Shown piece after piece: positions 26,602 through 34,942 of a stretch of 64,000 bases of DNA. A program made the position numbers and the translations under genes. The notes beneath the pieces were generated by a model that saw nothing but the letters and a program-made list of their open reading frames with translations, was not told where the DNA came from and did not search any database. Source of the stretch: Psychrobacillus sp. INOP01 (GTDB lineage Bacteria > Bacillota > Bacilli > Bacillales_A > Planococcaceae); NCBI RefSeq assembly GCF_018140925.1, contig NZ_CP073315.1, forward strand, positions 3,472,001-3,536,000, in the 5' to 3' direction. Every line of letters starts with the position of its first letter. Positions within the stretch are counted from its first letter, which is position 1.

Positions 26602-27363
26602 ATGGCTTATACGTTAGCGAAAAGAGAAGAAATAATCATATTCGAAATAAACAGACCTGCCATACATAATGCGATAAACATGGAAGTCTTAGAAGGTTTT
26701 AAAGAGTTAGTACATACAGTAAGAAATGATCGATCGATCAAACTAGCAGTAATTACGGGAGCGGGAGATAAGTCTTTTTGCTCAGGTGGTGATTTATCTG
26801 TTCTACATAAGTTGAAAACAGAGCGAGAATCGTATGAAATGTTAAGTGACACAGCAACTATTTTATATGATGTTGCTACACTAACCATCCCAACTATAGC
26901 ATTAGTTAACGGCACCGCAGTAGGCGGAGGCTGTGAGATTGCAACTTTATGCGATTATCGATTAGTAAAGAAAGAGGCAAGATGTGGATTCATTCAAGGC
27001 CAATTGGCAATTACTTCTGGATGGGGTGGAGGAACCTATTTGTGGGAAAAAGGAATGCGACAAGATCATACGCTCCAAATGCTAACAGAAGCGGTTCCCT
27101 ATTCATCTGACAAACTTGAAGCTATTGGCTGGGCAACAGAAGTTTTTGAAGGAAATAAATACAATGCACTAGAAGTATTTATACAAAAAATGATTGTGCC
27201 ACATGAGGCAGTTTTAAAAGCATACAAAATGCAATTAATTCGAAAATGGCAACAGACCAAATTATTCGAACGAATTATAGAAGAGGTTAGAACTTGTTCC
27301 GTACTTTGGGAGCAAGAAGCACATCATCAAGCGGTCGATTCATTTTTATCTAAAAAGAAATAA
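26602..27363 (+). CDS. Enoyl-CoA hydratase/isomerase family protein, ethylmalonyl-CoA decarboxylase-like
   Basis: Crotonase-fold protein of 253 residues. The oxyanion-hole segments are clear: SFCSGGDLSVLH and GTAVGGGCEIATLCDYR. The position of the hydratase catalytic glutamate (usually QPEI..G) reads IQGQLAITSGWGGGTYLWEK, so it probably is not a hydratase. The WGGG motif and the C-terminal pattern (E..R..SVLWEQEAHHQAVDSFLSKKK) resemble ECHDC1-type ethylmalonyl/methylmalonyl-CoA decarboxylases, as recalled. It lies about 600 bp before an acyl-CoA carboxylase operon, with gerR between. SD AAAAGGAG before ATG 26602. Confidence 0.8.
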   Translation: MAYTLAKREEIIIFEINRPAIHNAINMEVLEGFKELVHTVRNDRSIKLAVITGAGDKSFCSGGDLSVLHKLKTERESYEMLSDTATILYDVATLTIPTIALVNGTAVGGGCEIATLCDYRLVKKEARCGFIQGQLAITSGWGGGTYLWEKGMRQDHTLQMLTEAVPYSSDKLEAIGWATEVFEGNKYNALEVFIQKMIVPHEAVLKAYKMQLIRKWQQTKLFERIIEEVRTCSVLWEQEAHHQAVDSFLSKKK

Positions 27364-27370
27364 TATGAGA

Positions 27371-27399
27371 GTCTATTTGTACCCACTTTGCATATATTA
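27371..27399 (+). promoter_or_regulatory. Candidate sigma-E promoter of gerR/rsfA-like gene
   Basis: GTCTATT, 13 bp, CATATATTA (27391-27399). The -10 fits CATAnnnTA and the start would fall just before the SD AAAGGGTGAT. The -35 is only a partial match. In B. subtilis gerR (ylbO) is in the sigma-E regulon. Confidence 0.35.
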
Positions 27400-27423
27400 A
27401 TAAAAAAGCAAAGGGTGATCCAG

Positions 27424-27822
27424 ATGAATGTAAAATTGAGAAAAGATAGTTGGACTGAGGAAGAAGATAATCTTCTAAAAGAAATAATTTTGAATAAAAT
27501 TAATCAAGGTCACACGCAAATTTCTGGTTTTCAGGAAGCGAGTGTATTGTTAGGACGTTCCAAACAGGCATGTGCATTCCGATGGAACAAAAATCTACGC
27601 CCTCAAATTATAAAAAAAGAACATAAACCAACCTCTTATTCTACTAAAGAATTAGCAGATTCCTCCTCTCTTCAAAATCATCTGCAATTGGCGATGGAAA
27701 GTTATGATGAGATGAGGCACTCTTATGATGAAATTTCAAGCGCATATAATTTGTTGAAAAATGATTATGAACAGCTATTAAACTGGGTCAAACAAGGTAT
27801 TACACATATTGAACGCAAGTAA
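27424..27822 (+). CDS. gerR: RsfA-family sporulation transcription regulator (GerR/YlbO position)
   Basis: A 132-residue DNA-binding protein. The N-terminal Myb/SANT-like domain (RKDSWTEEEDNLLKEIIL .. LLGRSKQACAFRWNKNLR, residues about 5-60) is followed by a predicted coiled coil (SYDEMRHSYDEISSAYNLLKNDYEQLL). This is the pattern of the paralogues RsfA (prespore) and GerR/YlbO (mother cell). The position before ylbP/Q-type genes argues for GerR, but sequence alone does not separate the two. ATG 27424 has SD AAAGGGTGAT. Short terminator follows. Confidence 0.8.
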   Translation: MNVKLRKDSWTEEEDNLLKEIILNKINQGHTQISGFQEASVLLGRSKQACAFRWNKNLRPQIIKKEHKPTSYSTKELADSSSLQNHLQLAMESYDEMRHSYDEISSAYNLLKNDYEQLLNWVKQGITHIERK

Positions 27823-27824
27823 AA

Positions 27825-27850
27825 GAAGCCTTATTTAGGGCTTTTTTTTT
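27825..27850 (+). terminator. Terminator of gerR
   Basis: AAGCC..GGCTT short stem around TTATTTAG, followed by nine T. Confidence 0.75.
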
Positions 27851-27881
27851 GTTATATAGTACACGGTAAACTAGAATTTAG

Positions 27882-27909
27882 TTGAAATCGCTTTCATAAT
27901 TCGTATAGA
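27882..27909 (+). promoter_or_regulatory. Sigma-A promoter with embedded CcpA cre box, acyl-CoA carboxylase operon
   Basis: TTGAAA (27882-27887), 16 bp, TATAGA (27904-27909). TGAAATCGCTTTCA at 27883-27896 matches the cre consensus TGWNANCGNTNWCA at every position and overlaps the -35, so CcpA binding would block RNA polymerase and repress the operon when preferred sugars are present. Confidence 0.8.
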
Positions 27910-27952
27910 CTAATATAGATGGGGTAAATGTTCAAATCGAGGGGGAAGTAAT

Positions 27953-29314
27953 ATGAAGAAAGTTTTGATAGCAAATAGGGGAGAAATAGCTAGACGTATT
28001 ATTAAAACATGTAAGAGATTAAATATTGAAACAGTAGCAATCTATTCCGAAGCAGACAAAGATCTGCCTTATGCGAAAGAGGCTGATTATGCTTTTTTAA
28101 TAGGGCCTAGTCAAGTTCAACAATCCTACTTAAAAGTAGATGATATTATTGCACTGGCGAAAAGGGAGAAGGTTGATGCAATTCATCCAGGATATGGATT
28201 TTTATCGGAGAATGCTGAATTTGCTCGTAAGGCAGAGGCTGCAGGAATTATCTTTATCGGTCCAAAGCCAGAAACAATGGAAAAAATGGGAGACAAAATA
28301 GGTTCACGACTTACGATGATTAATGCAAACGTCCCAGTTGTTCCAGGAACGGAAGAAGGACTTGCTTCTGTAGAAGATGCAATAGAAGCTGCTTCTTCGA
28401 TTGGATATCCGATCATGCTTAAAGCGAGTGCTGGCGGTGGTGGTATTGGAATGATTCGTTGTGACGATGAAGCGACCCTTCTTAAACATTTTGCATCGAT
28501 TAAGACACGAGCACAATCCTATTTTGGTAGCGATGTAGTTTTTCTTGAAAAATTCATTGATTCTTCTAGACATATTGAAGTACAAATTTTTGGGGACACT
28601 CATGGGAATATTGTTCATTTATTCGAGCGAAATTGTTCTGTTCAGCGTAGAAACCAAAAAGTAATGGAAGAGGCACCTTCTCCAAATTTCCCTCAGGAAG
28701 CTAGGGAAAAGTTATGGGAAGCAGCTGTAAATGCAGCAAAAGCTGTAAATTATATAAATGCTGGGACAGTTGAATTTATAGTGGATCATAATCATCAGTT
28801 TTATTTCTTAGAGATGAATACTAGATTACAAGTGGAGCATCCAATTACGGAAGCTATCACGGGGTTCGATTTAGTGGAGTGGCAGTTAAAAGTTGCCGCT
28901 GGGGAAGAATTACCTGTGAAAGACCAATCTTCGATAAAATCTAATGGACATGCTATTGAATTTAGAATATATGCGGAAGATCCAAAAACATTTTTCCCAT
29001 CACCTGGAATTATCACTTCCCAAAGCTTTGAAACAGAAGAGGATATTCGAATAGATGCAGGTTACGCGGAAGGCGATAAAGTCACTCCGTTCTATGATCC
29101 AATGATTTCTAAAGTAATTGTTCATGCGGAAAATAGAAAATTAGCGATAGAGTCTGCACAAAAAGTGTTTTCTTCTGCTAAAATAGAAGGTGTGAAAACA
29201 AATATTCCACTATTCCATCAGTTTTTGGAAGATGAAAGTTTTACAAGTGGTGAGTATTCAACATCCGTTTTAGGGGAATGGATGAACAAGCAAAGGGAGG
29301 AAGTTTCAAAATGA
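27953..29314 (+). CDS. Acyl-CoA carboxylase, biotin carboxylase subunit (AccC-like)
   Basis: ATP-grasp biotin carboxylase of 453 residues: MKKVLIANRGEIARRII start, HPGYGFLSENAEFA, the glycine-rich loop KASAGGGGIGM, FLEKFIDSSRHIEVQI, and the catalytic EMNTRLQVEHPITEAITG. It carboxylates biotin on the small partner encoded next. The gene set (BC, free-standing biotinyl domain, CT) matches catabolic acyl-CoA carboxylases such as the Yng system of B. subtilis rather than housekeeping AccABCD. Excellent SD GAGGGGGAAG. Its TGA overlaps the next ATG. A cre box in the promoter suggests carbon catabolite repression. Confidence 0.93.
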   Translation: MKKVLIANRGEIARRIIKTCKRLNIETVAIYSEADKDLPYAKEADYAFLIGPSQVQQSYLKVDDIIALAKREKVDAIHPGYGFLSENAEFARKAEAAGIIFIGPKPETMEKMGDKIGSRLTMINANVPVVPGTEEGLASVEDAIEAASSIGYPIMLKASAGGGGIGMIRCDDEATLLKHFASIKTRAQSYFGSDVVFLEKFIDSSRHIEVQIFGDTHGNIVHLFERNCSVQRRNQKVMEEAPSPNFPQEAREKLWEAAVNAAKAVNYINAGTVEFIVDHNHQFYFLEMNTRLQVEHPITEAITGFDLVEWQLKVAAGEELPVKDQSSIKSNGHAIEFRIYAEDPKTFFPSPGIITSQSFETEEDIRIDAGYAEGDKVTPFYDPMISKVIVHAENRKLAIESAQKVFSSAKIEGVKTNIPLFHQFLEDESFTSGEYSTSVLGEWMNKQREEVSK

Positions 29315-29523
29315 AAAATTTAGAATCGACTATGGCGGGAACAGTATTTACAGTAAATGTAGCAGTTGGAGAAGAAGTGTCAGCTGGACAGGTAGTCATG
29401 GTATTGGAATCGATGAAAATGGAGATTCCAATGGAAGCGGAAACAGCAGGGAAAGTTGCTACAATTAATGTAAATGAAGGCGATTTTGTAAATGAAGGCG
29501 ATATACTAGTGACGTTTGAATAA
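29311..29523 (+). CDS. Small biotin carboxyl carrier protein (YngHB-like)
   Basis: A 70-residue stand-alone biotinyl domain, with the target lysine in VLESMKMEIPM and the beta-barrel glycines MAGTVFTV .. NEGDFVNEGDILVTFE. It carries carboxybiotin between the flanking subunits. ATG 29311 overlaps the upstream stop as ATGA, with AGGGAGGAAG as SD, so translation is coupled. Much shorter than AccB because it lacks the Pro/Ala linker. Confidence 0.93.
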   Translation: MKNLESTMAGTVFTVNVAVGEEVSAGQVVMVLESMKMEIPMEAETAGKVATINVNEGDFVNEGDILVTFE

Positions 29524-29538
29524 AGGGGGCTTTACAAC

Positions 29539-31080
29539 GTGGGAGAAACAAAAGGGTATAATGATAGATTAGAAGAAAAGCTAGCATCCGTTTATTCGGG
29601 TGGACATGCAAAGTATCATGAAAAAATGAAAGAACAAAATAAATTATTTGTACGTGATCGTTTAGCGCTACTTTTCGATAATGGGGAATATATCGAGGAT
29701 AGCCGCTTTGCGAATGTCGAAGCAGGCGATTTACCGGCAGATGGAGTTGTAACTGCCACTGGTAAAGTAAATGGGCAAACTGTATGTGTTATGGCAAATG
29801 ACTCCACTGTGAAAGCTGGATCCTGGGGATCACGTACTGTAGAAAAAATTATTCGTATTCAAGAAATAGCGGAAAAAAATAGAGTGCCAATGTTGTACCT
29901 AGTAGACTCAGCTGGAGCGCGTATTACCGATCAGCTAGATATGTTTCCTAATCGACGTGGAGCAGGAAGAATATTTCATAACCAAGTAAGACTTTCTGGT
30001 TTTATACCACAAGTTTGCTTATTATTTGGTCCTTCTGCTGCTGGGGGAGCCTATATCCCAGCTTTTTGTGATGTTGTCTTTATGGTTGAAGGTAATGCTT
30101 CTATGTATTTAGGTTCACCGCGAATGGCCGAAAAGGTTATCGGTGAAAAGGTAACACTGGAAGAAATGGGTGGAGCCCGTATGCATTGTACGGTCAGTGG
30201 TGTAGGGGATGTACTTGTTTCTACAGAAGAAGAGGCAATTTCAGAGGCTAAACGCTACTTAAGCTTCTTCCCGTCAAACTACACAGAGAAACCAAAACAA
30301 GTGGAACCAAAGTCTATAAAAGAAGGAAGAACGCTTGAAGAAATCATTCCAGAAAACCAAAATGCTCCGTTTAATATGTACGAAGCAATTGATGCGATTA
30401 TCGATGAAGGGACCTTCTTTGATGTGAAGAAGCTATTCGCTCCTGAGCTAATTACAGGATTAGCACGAATTGATGGTCGAGCAGTAGGAATTATTGCCAA
30501 TCAACCAAAAGCTAAAGGTGGAGTTCTCTTTGTTGATTCTGCCGATAAAGCGACAAAATTCATCTCACTTTGTGATGCATTTTCTATTCCATTAATATTC
30601 CTAGCTGACGTTCCTGGATTTATGATAGGAACGAAAGTAGAACGAGCAGGTATTATTAGACATGGGGCGAAGCTGATTGCAGCGATGAGCTCTGCAACAG
30701 TTCCGAAAATATCTGTTATTGTTCGTAAAGCATATGGAGCAGGTTTATATGCAATGGCTGGTCCTGCGTTTGAGCCGGATGTGTGCATAGCTCTACCTAC
30801 AGCGCAAATTGCTGTAATGGGACCAGAAGCGGCAGTAAATGCTGTGTATTCAAACAAAATCGAAGCAATCGAAGATCCGAAAGAGCGTTTGAAATTTGTT
30901 CAAGAAAAGCATGCAGAATATAAAGAGGAAATTGATATTTATAAACTTGCTTCTGAAATGATCATCGATGAGATTGTAGCGCCAAGTAATCTACGTTCGG
31001 AGCTTGCAAATCGTCTGCATTTTTATGAAAACAAACAAATAGTAAATGCACCTCGAAAACATCCGGTGCTTCCTGTATAA
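29539..31080 (+). CDS. Acyl-CoA carboxylase, carboxyltransferase subunit (PccB/MccB family)
   Basis: Transfers carboxyl from biotin to an acyl-CoA. The 513-residue protein has two crotonase-like halves: N-terminal with HEKMKEQNKLFVRDRL, DSAGARI and GPSAAGGAYIPAF; C-terminal with LADVPGFMIGTKVERAGIIRHGAKLI, RKAYGAGLYAMAGPAF and MGPEAAVNAVY. This resembles propionyl-, methylcrotonyl- and methylmalonyl-type carboxyltransferases; the substrate cannot be fixed from sequence. Start GTG 29539 with AAAGGGGG upstream. Last gene of the operon, closed by a terminator. Confidence 0.93.
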   Translation: MGETKGYNDRLEEKLASVYSGGHAKYHEKMKEQNKLFVRDRLALLFDNGEYIEDSRFANVEAGDLPADGVVTATGKVNGQTVCVMANDSTVKAGSWGSRTVEKIIRIQEIAEKNRVPMLYLVDSAGARITDQLDMFPNRRGAGRIFHNQVRLSGFIPQVCLLFGPSAAGGAYIPAFCDVVFMVEGNASMYLGSPRMAEKVIGEKVTLEEMGGARMHCTVSGVGDVLVSTEEEAISEAKRYLSFFPSNYTEKPKQVEPKSIKEGRTLEEIIPENQNAPFNMYEAIDAIIDEGTFFDVKKLFAPELITGLARIDGRAVGIIANQPKAKGGVLFVDSADKATKFISLCDAFSIPLIFLADVPGFMIGTKVERAGIIRHGAKLIAAMSSATVPKISVIVRKAYGAGLYAMAGPAFEPDVCIALPTAQIAVMGPEAAVNAVYSNKIEAIEDPKERLKFVQEKHAEYKEEIDIYKLASEMIIDEIVAPSNLRSELANRLHFYENKQIVNAPRKHPVLPV

Positions 31081-31093
31081 TAATTCTAATACT

Positions 31094-31122
31094 AAGGTCT
31101 ACCTCAGAGGTAGGCCTTTTTT
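31094..31122 (+). terminator. Terminator of the acyl-CoA carboxylase operon
   Basis: AAGGTCTACC and GGTAGGCCTT pair around a 5-nt loop with one wobble/mismatch and end in TTTTTT. Confidence 0.92.
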
Positions 31123-31190
31123 AGAAGATAGGAAAGTATATAAATATAGAGTGCCATGTATTTTGAAGTATAGGATCTATCTAATAATAC

Positions 31191-31320
31191 TGCTGATTTC
31201 CGTCTGAGGCGGACCCTTTATAGTTAAGCATTGCCTCAGCCTCCTCGTTTTGCTGCGGGGTCTTAGCTAAACGTTTTTCCCGCTGGAGTTGCCGCCGTTC
31301 ACTACAATCAATGAAGTGAG
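31191..31320 (+). repeat. GC-rich hairpin repeat R1, copy D
   Basis: CTGCTGATTTCCGTCTGAGG CGGACC at the left, CCCGCTGGAGTTGCCGCC and TTCACTACAATCAATGAAGT at the right. The core has TTGCCTCAGCCTCCTCG and TGCGGGGTCTTAGC (second core type). The terminator-flank sequence GAAAGTATATAAATATAGAG precedes it at 31132. The stretch 31321-31589 contains no gene but shares about 60 bp with the spacer of copy B. Confidence 0.8.
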
Positions 31321-31590
31321 TAGTATCCAACAAGAAGATTTAGCGTAGTTTATCGGTAAGACTATTGGATTATTCTAAGTTAATGTAGGGATTATACCAA
31401 TTGTGTAATTACTATTGAATTAGAGATGATATTATTTTTCTAAGTTCTGGTGGGATTTAGCACATTAATACTATCTATGCTTAAAGGATGTTAATGTCAT
31501 TTATCTCCTATTAATTAGCAATTCAGGAAGTAGACTGATTTTATAGTAATGGAATTACAATGAATAGTTAGTGTTTATCCAATAAAGAAG

Positions 31591-31795
31591 GAGGGTGCGA
31601 TCGAAATTGCATCTTGGAGACCCTCACGATGCGGGATAGGAAATCGTTGCGAAATGCCCTTTTATTTTGCGAAGAGCTTCGAACAGGAGCACCACGATGT
31701 CGTGTCCTTAGACTGTCATCCTTTTCAAGGGTAGGAAAGAGATACTTGTTTTCTTCCCAAAAGCAGTACTAGATCAGTGCCTAAAGTTGAAGAAA
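31591..31795 (+). other. Hairpin-rich 5' extension of RNA-like repeat R2 copy 1
   Basis: No protein-coding frame. Several nested complementarities: GAGGGT (31591-31596) with ACCCTC (31620-31625), a CGAAGAGCTTCG hairpin (31670-31681), and CACCACGA with TCGTGTCC nearby. It precedes the conserved R2 core without interruption. It is absent from the short copy at 35418; a differently sequenced structured segment precedes the copy at 50883. Confidence 0.5.
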
Positions 31796-31936
31796 GGCGA
31801 CGGACAGATAAATGCCATACGATCAGCCTCTCTAATAAAATCAGTAGGTATAATATAGCAACAAGTCTGTCAGAAGCACTTCGAAAGCGATAGGAATCAG
31901 TTTTTGACCTTAAAGAGTGCTTGCCACTTTTTTAGA
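31796..31936 (+). repeat. Putative structured-RNA repeat R2, copy 1 (directly upstream of panE)
   Basis: Conserved core shared with 35418-35548 and 50883-51026. Closing helix GGCGA (31796-31800) with TTGCC (31921-31925); second helix GACAGA (31803-31808) with TCTGTC (31866-31871); inner helix GCCATA with TATAGC; conserved single-stranded TATAATATAGCAACAAG and TCGAAAGCGATAGG. It ends in CACTTTTTT just before the panE SD, a position suited to a leader or attenuator. Pairings covary between copies. Confidence 0.65.
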
Positions 31937-31952
31937 ACGCAGGGGTGAATTT

Positions 31953-32843
31953 ATGAATATTGGTATTATTGGTGCAGGAGCAATAGGGTTACTATTTGGT
32001 TCTTATTTATCGGAAGCTGATCATCACATTACTTTCTTAGTCCGAGAAACTAGTATAGCCAAGCAATTCTACATAGAAAAAAACGCTCAAGAACCACAAC
32101 AAATTACTAGTGATATTGTTTCAAACATAGCTGATTTAAAAAAGATGGATCTTATTGTTATTGCCGTGAAATACCATCATCTTACACAAATTGAAGACCA
32201 GTTAAATTCTTTACCACAACATATCCCTCTTCTATTTATACAAAATGGATTATCACATATAGTTTTTCTAAAGAATTTAAAACAAGAAACTATTATGATC
32301 GGTTCTGTGTTACATGGTGCTGCGAAAAAGAATTACTCTACAGTTCAACACTCCGGGATAGGTCCAACTTATATTGGGTTTTATAAAGGTGAATGGCATT
32401 CCATTAATAAGTTTGTGGAAAATAATAACGACCAATTTCCATTAATCTTAACCCCGAATATTGAGCAAATGCTTGTTAAAAAAGCGATGCTAAATTGTTT
32501 GATCAATCCATTGACTACTATTGCTCGTGTAACTAATGGTGAACTTATTGTAAATCATTCATACAAAGTTATATTGAGAAGTATGTACGACGAAATGATG
32601 GAAGCATTTGAAGAATGGAAAGAAAGACTACCTTGGGATGAAGTCGTCGCATTGTGTGAGAATACTGGAGCAAATCGTTCTTCCATGCTTAAGGATTTTG
32701 AGAATGGTCGGATGATGGAGTTAGATACAATAGTTGGAGCTATATTAGAAAGAGCCGCACAAAGAAAGCAAACATTGCCGATCTTACAAACATTTTATTT
32801 ATTATTAAGTGAAATAAATAAAGAGGGTGATTCTAATGGTTAA
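31953..32843 (+). CDS. panE: 2-dehydropantoate 2-reductase (PanE/YlbQ)
   Basis: NADPH-dependent ketopantoate reductase for pantothenate and CoA synthesis. The 296-residue protein begins with the Rossmann motif MNIGIIGAGAIGLLFG; the substrate-binding region shows LLFIQNGLSH and VKKAMLNCLINPLTTI (catalytic Lys) followed by the C-terminal helical domain with ANRSSMLKDFENGRMMELDTIVG. ATG 31953 with AGGGGTGA SD; in-frame codons from 31917 lie in the end of the R2 repeat. The stop overlaps the next gene by 8 bp. Confidence 0.93.
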   Translation: MNIGIIGAGAIGLLFGSYLSEADHHITFLVRETSIAKQFYIEKNAQEPQQITSDIVSNIADLKKMDLIVIAVKYHHLTQIEDQLNSLPQHIPLLFIQNGLSHIVFLKNLKQETIMIGSVLHGAAKKNYSTVQHSGIGPTYIGFYKGEWHSINKFVENNNDQFPLILTPNIEQMLVKKAMLNCLINPLTTIARVTNGELIVNHSYKVILRSMYDEMMEAFEEWKERLPWDEVVALCENTGANRSSMLKDFENGRMMELDTIVGAILERAAQRKQTLPILQTFYLLLSEINKEGDSNG

Positions 32844-33213
32844 TGTTCTTTCCGTTTTTGTCATATATCCAATAGTTGTTTTTTTAGTTGTATTTCTATT
32901 TTGTAAATTTATATTACATAAAAGAAAAAAGTCGATTGGGATAGCATCTGATGTTTCGACTTTCTTTTTATATTTTTCGATTACAAATTTGTTTTTTTTC
33001 ATTTTCTTAAAAGAGATTGGTTGGTATCTTGTTATTTTTTCTATTATTTTAGCAACAATTATGACGTATCTAGAATGGCGCACTAAAAAAGAGATAGAAG
33101 TAATCCCGTTATTAAGGAAAATTTGGAGATTATTATTTCTACTATTATGTAGTCTATATGCGTTATTATGGTTATTCGGAGTTATCCGATATGTTTTATC
33201 TTATATAAGCTAA
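32836..33213 (+). CDS. DUF3397 membrane protein
   Basis: A 125-residue protein with four hydrophobic helices and short basic loops (HKRKKS, EWRTKKE). Size and position between panE and bshC fit the DUF3397 family of Bacillales; function unknown. ATG 32836 overlaps the end of panE, with GAGGGTGAT as SD, so translation is coupled. Confidence 0.75.
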   Translation: MVNVLSVFVIYPIVVFLVVFLFCKFILHKRKKSIGIASDVSTFFLYFSITNLFFFIFLKEIGWYLVIFSIILATIMTYLEWRTKKEIEVIPLLRKIWRLLFLLLCSLYALLWLFGVIRYVLSYIS

Positions 33214-33320
33214 TAATTTTCACACATTTATAGTAAGTGATATACTCTTAAAGTATTTAAAATGATAGCTTTGGTGAATTTTCACCAAATGAATTTGAAA
33301 ATAATAGAGGTGGAAAAAAC

Positions 33321-34937
33321 GTGCGATTAGAGCAGTACACACAACCATTCGCTTCCTCATTTTATAAGAAATATTTAGAGGATATAACTGATTTATCTTC
33401 TTTCTTTCATTATGAATGGAATCAAAAGGCACTAAACAAAAGGATTAAAGAAGCTGATTTTAGCAAACATAAAAGAACTGAACTTGCTGAAGTCATAACT
33501 TCGTATATGAGTAAATATGGTATATCAGAAAAGAGTAGCCAGCATATAGATGAACTTAGAAACAATGGGATTGTAGTTATTGGTGGCCAGCAAGCGGGGA
33601 TTCTTTCTGGACCTTTGTATTCAATCCATAAAGCAATTTCCGTTATTGCCTTGGCAAAGCAACAAAGAGAAATACTCGGAATACCTGTTATACCTGTTTT
33701 TTGGATTGCTGGAGAGGATCATGATATTGATGAGATTAATCATGTATACATAGAAAGAAGCCGAACACTTCAAAAGCTTGTTTATCCAGAAAAAACTAGA
33801 ACTAAAAAAATTGCTTCCGAATCTGCTTTTGATCTGAAGCTAATGGATAGCTACTTGGATGAAATTTTCAAAAGCTTACCAGAAACCTTATACACGAAAA
33901 ATCTTAAATCAAAGGTTATCGAGCTTTTAGAAAATAACTTAACGTATACAAGCTTTTTTACGGCCTTGATGAACGAACTTTTTCAAGAGGAAGGGTTGCT
34001 GTTATTAGACGCTGCATATGAACCATTAAGAAAACTGGAAAGTGATTATTTCCAGTTACAAATATTACATGCTCCAGAAATAGCTAAGGTTGTATTGGAG
34101 CATGAGAAAAAAATGGAACAAGAAGGGTTTGGCACTCCAATCCAAGCAAAAGAATCAGCAGCTCACTTATTTTACATCGAAGAGGGAGAACGTTTCTTGT
34201 TGGAAAGAGTGAACGATCAATTCATCCATGAGGCAAAGGGATTCTCGTTTACATTAGATGAAATGATGGAAATTGCAAGAGAACATCCTGAAAAGTTAAG
34301 TAATAATGTTGTGACTAGACCAATAATGCAGGAAATGGTCTTCCCGGTGTTAAGTTTCATAGCTGGACCTGGTGAAATTGCTTATTGGGGTACACTAAAA
34401 ACAGCATTTGAGCTCTTTGATATGAAAATGCCTGTTCTAATGCCACGTATTAGTATTTCGATTGTAAATGCAAAAACGCAATCCTTACTAGAAAAGTTAT
34501 CCTTTACTATTGAAGATGTGTGGGATGGATCGCTGCAGGATGCTAAGTTGAATTATATTAATAATAATCGTAACGAAGAAATCCCTCATTTGATTGAAGA
34601 AATTAAAGAAGACCTTATAGAAAAGTATGACAAGTTGGAGAAGCTTTTAATGACCGACGGTTTGAAGCTATCTCCATTAGTGCAAAAGAATTTACAAAAT
34701 CATGAAAAACAGCTGAAATTTATCAAAAATGCAATTGAGGATACATTCTTAGGTAAAATAGATGCGACTATTAATCGCTATGATCATATTAGTATGAGTC
34801 TTGTACCAAACGGTGGTCTGCAAGAACGAACATATACACCGATTCAATTGTTAAATGAATTTGGTCCATCTCTGATTCAAGAACTATTGGAGGTCCCATA
34901 TGAATTTAACGGTAAACATCATGTGATATATATATAA
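33321..34937 (+). CDS. bshC: Bacillithiol biosynthesis cysteine-adding enzyme BshC
   Basis: Adds cysteine to GlcN-malate in the last step of bacillithiol synthesis. The 538-residue protein has VVIGGQQAGILSGPLYSIHKAISVI, VFWIAGEDHDIDEINH, and late FIAGPGEIAYWGTLKTAFELF, all typical of BshC (YllA). A C-terminal coiled coil follows. Start GTG 33321 with GAGGTGG SD. It precedes mraZ, as in B. subtilis, but is separated from it by about 950 bp of repeats. Bacillithiol is the usual low-molecular thiol of low-GC Gram-positives. Confidence 0.93.
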   Translation: MRLEQYTQPFASSFYKKYLEDITDLSSFFHYEWNQKALNKRIKEADFSKHKRTELAEVITSYMSKYGISEKSSQHIDELRNNGIVVIGGQQAGILSGPLYSIHKAISVIALAKQQREILGIPVIPVFWIAGEDHDIDEINHVYIERSRTLQKLVYPEKTRTKKIASESAFDLKLMDSYLDEIFKSLPETLYTKNLKSKVIELLENNLTYTSFFTALMNELFQEEGLLLLDAAYEPLRKLESDYFQLQILHAPEIAKVVLEHEKKMEQEGFGTPIQAKESAAHLFYIEEGERFLLERVNDQFIHEAKGFSFTLDEMMEIAREHPEKLSNNVVTRPIMQEMVFPVLSFIAGPGEIAYWGTLKTAFELFDMKMPVLMPRISISIVNAKTQSLLEKLSFTIEDVWDGSLQDAKLNYINNNRNEEIPHLIEEIKEDLIEKYDKLEKLLMTDGLKLSPLVQKNLQNHEKQLKFIKNAIEDTFLGKIDATINRYDHISMSLVPNGGLQERTYTPIQLLNEFGPSLIQELLEVPYEFNGKHHVIYI

Positions 34938-34942
34938 TTCGA

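Noticed and set aside
31595-31610. GTGCG at the start of a structured region, as at a group II intron 5' end
   Set aside because: No domain V hairpin, no AY 3' end and no intron-encoded protein are seen; the downstream T-run and covarying helices do not fit a group II intron.
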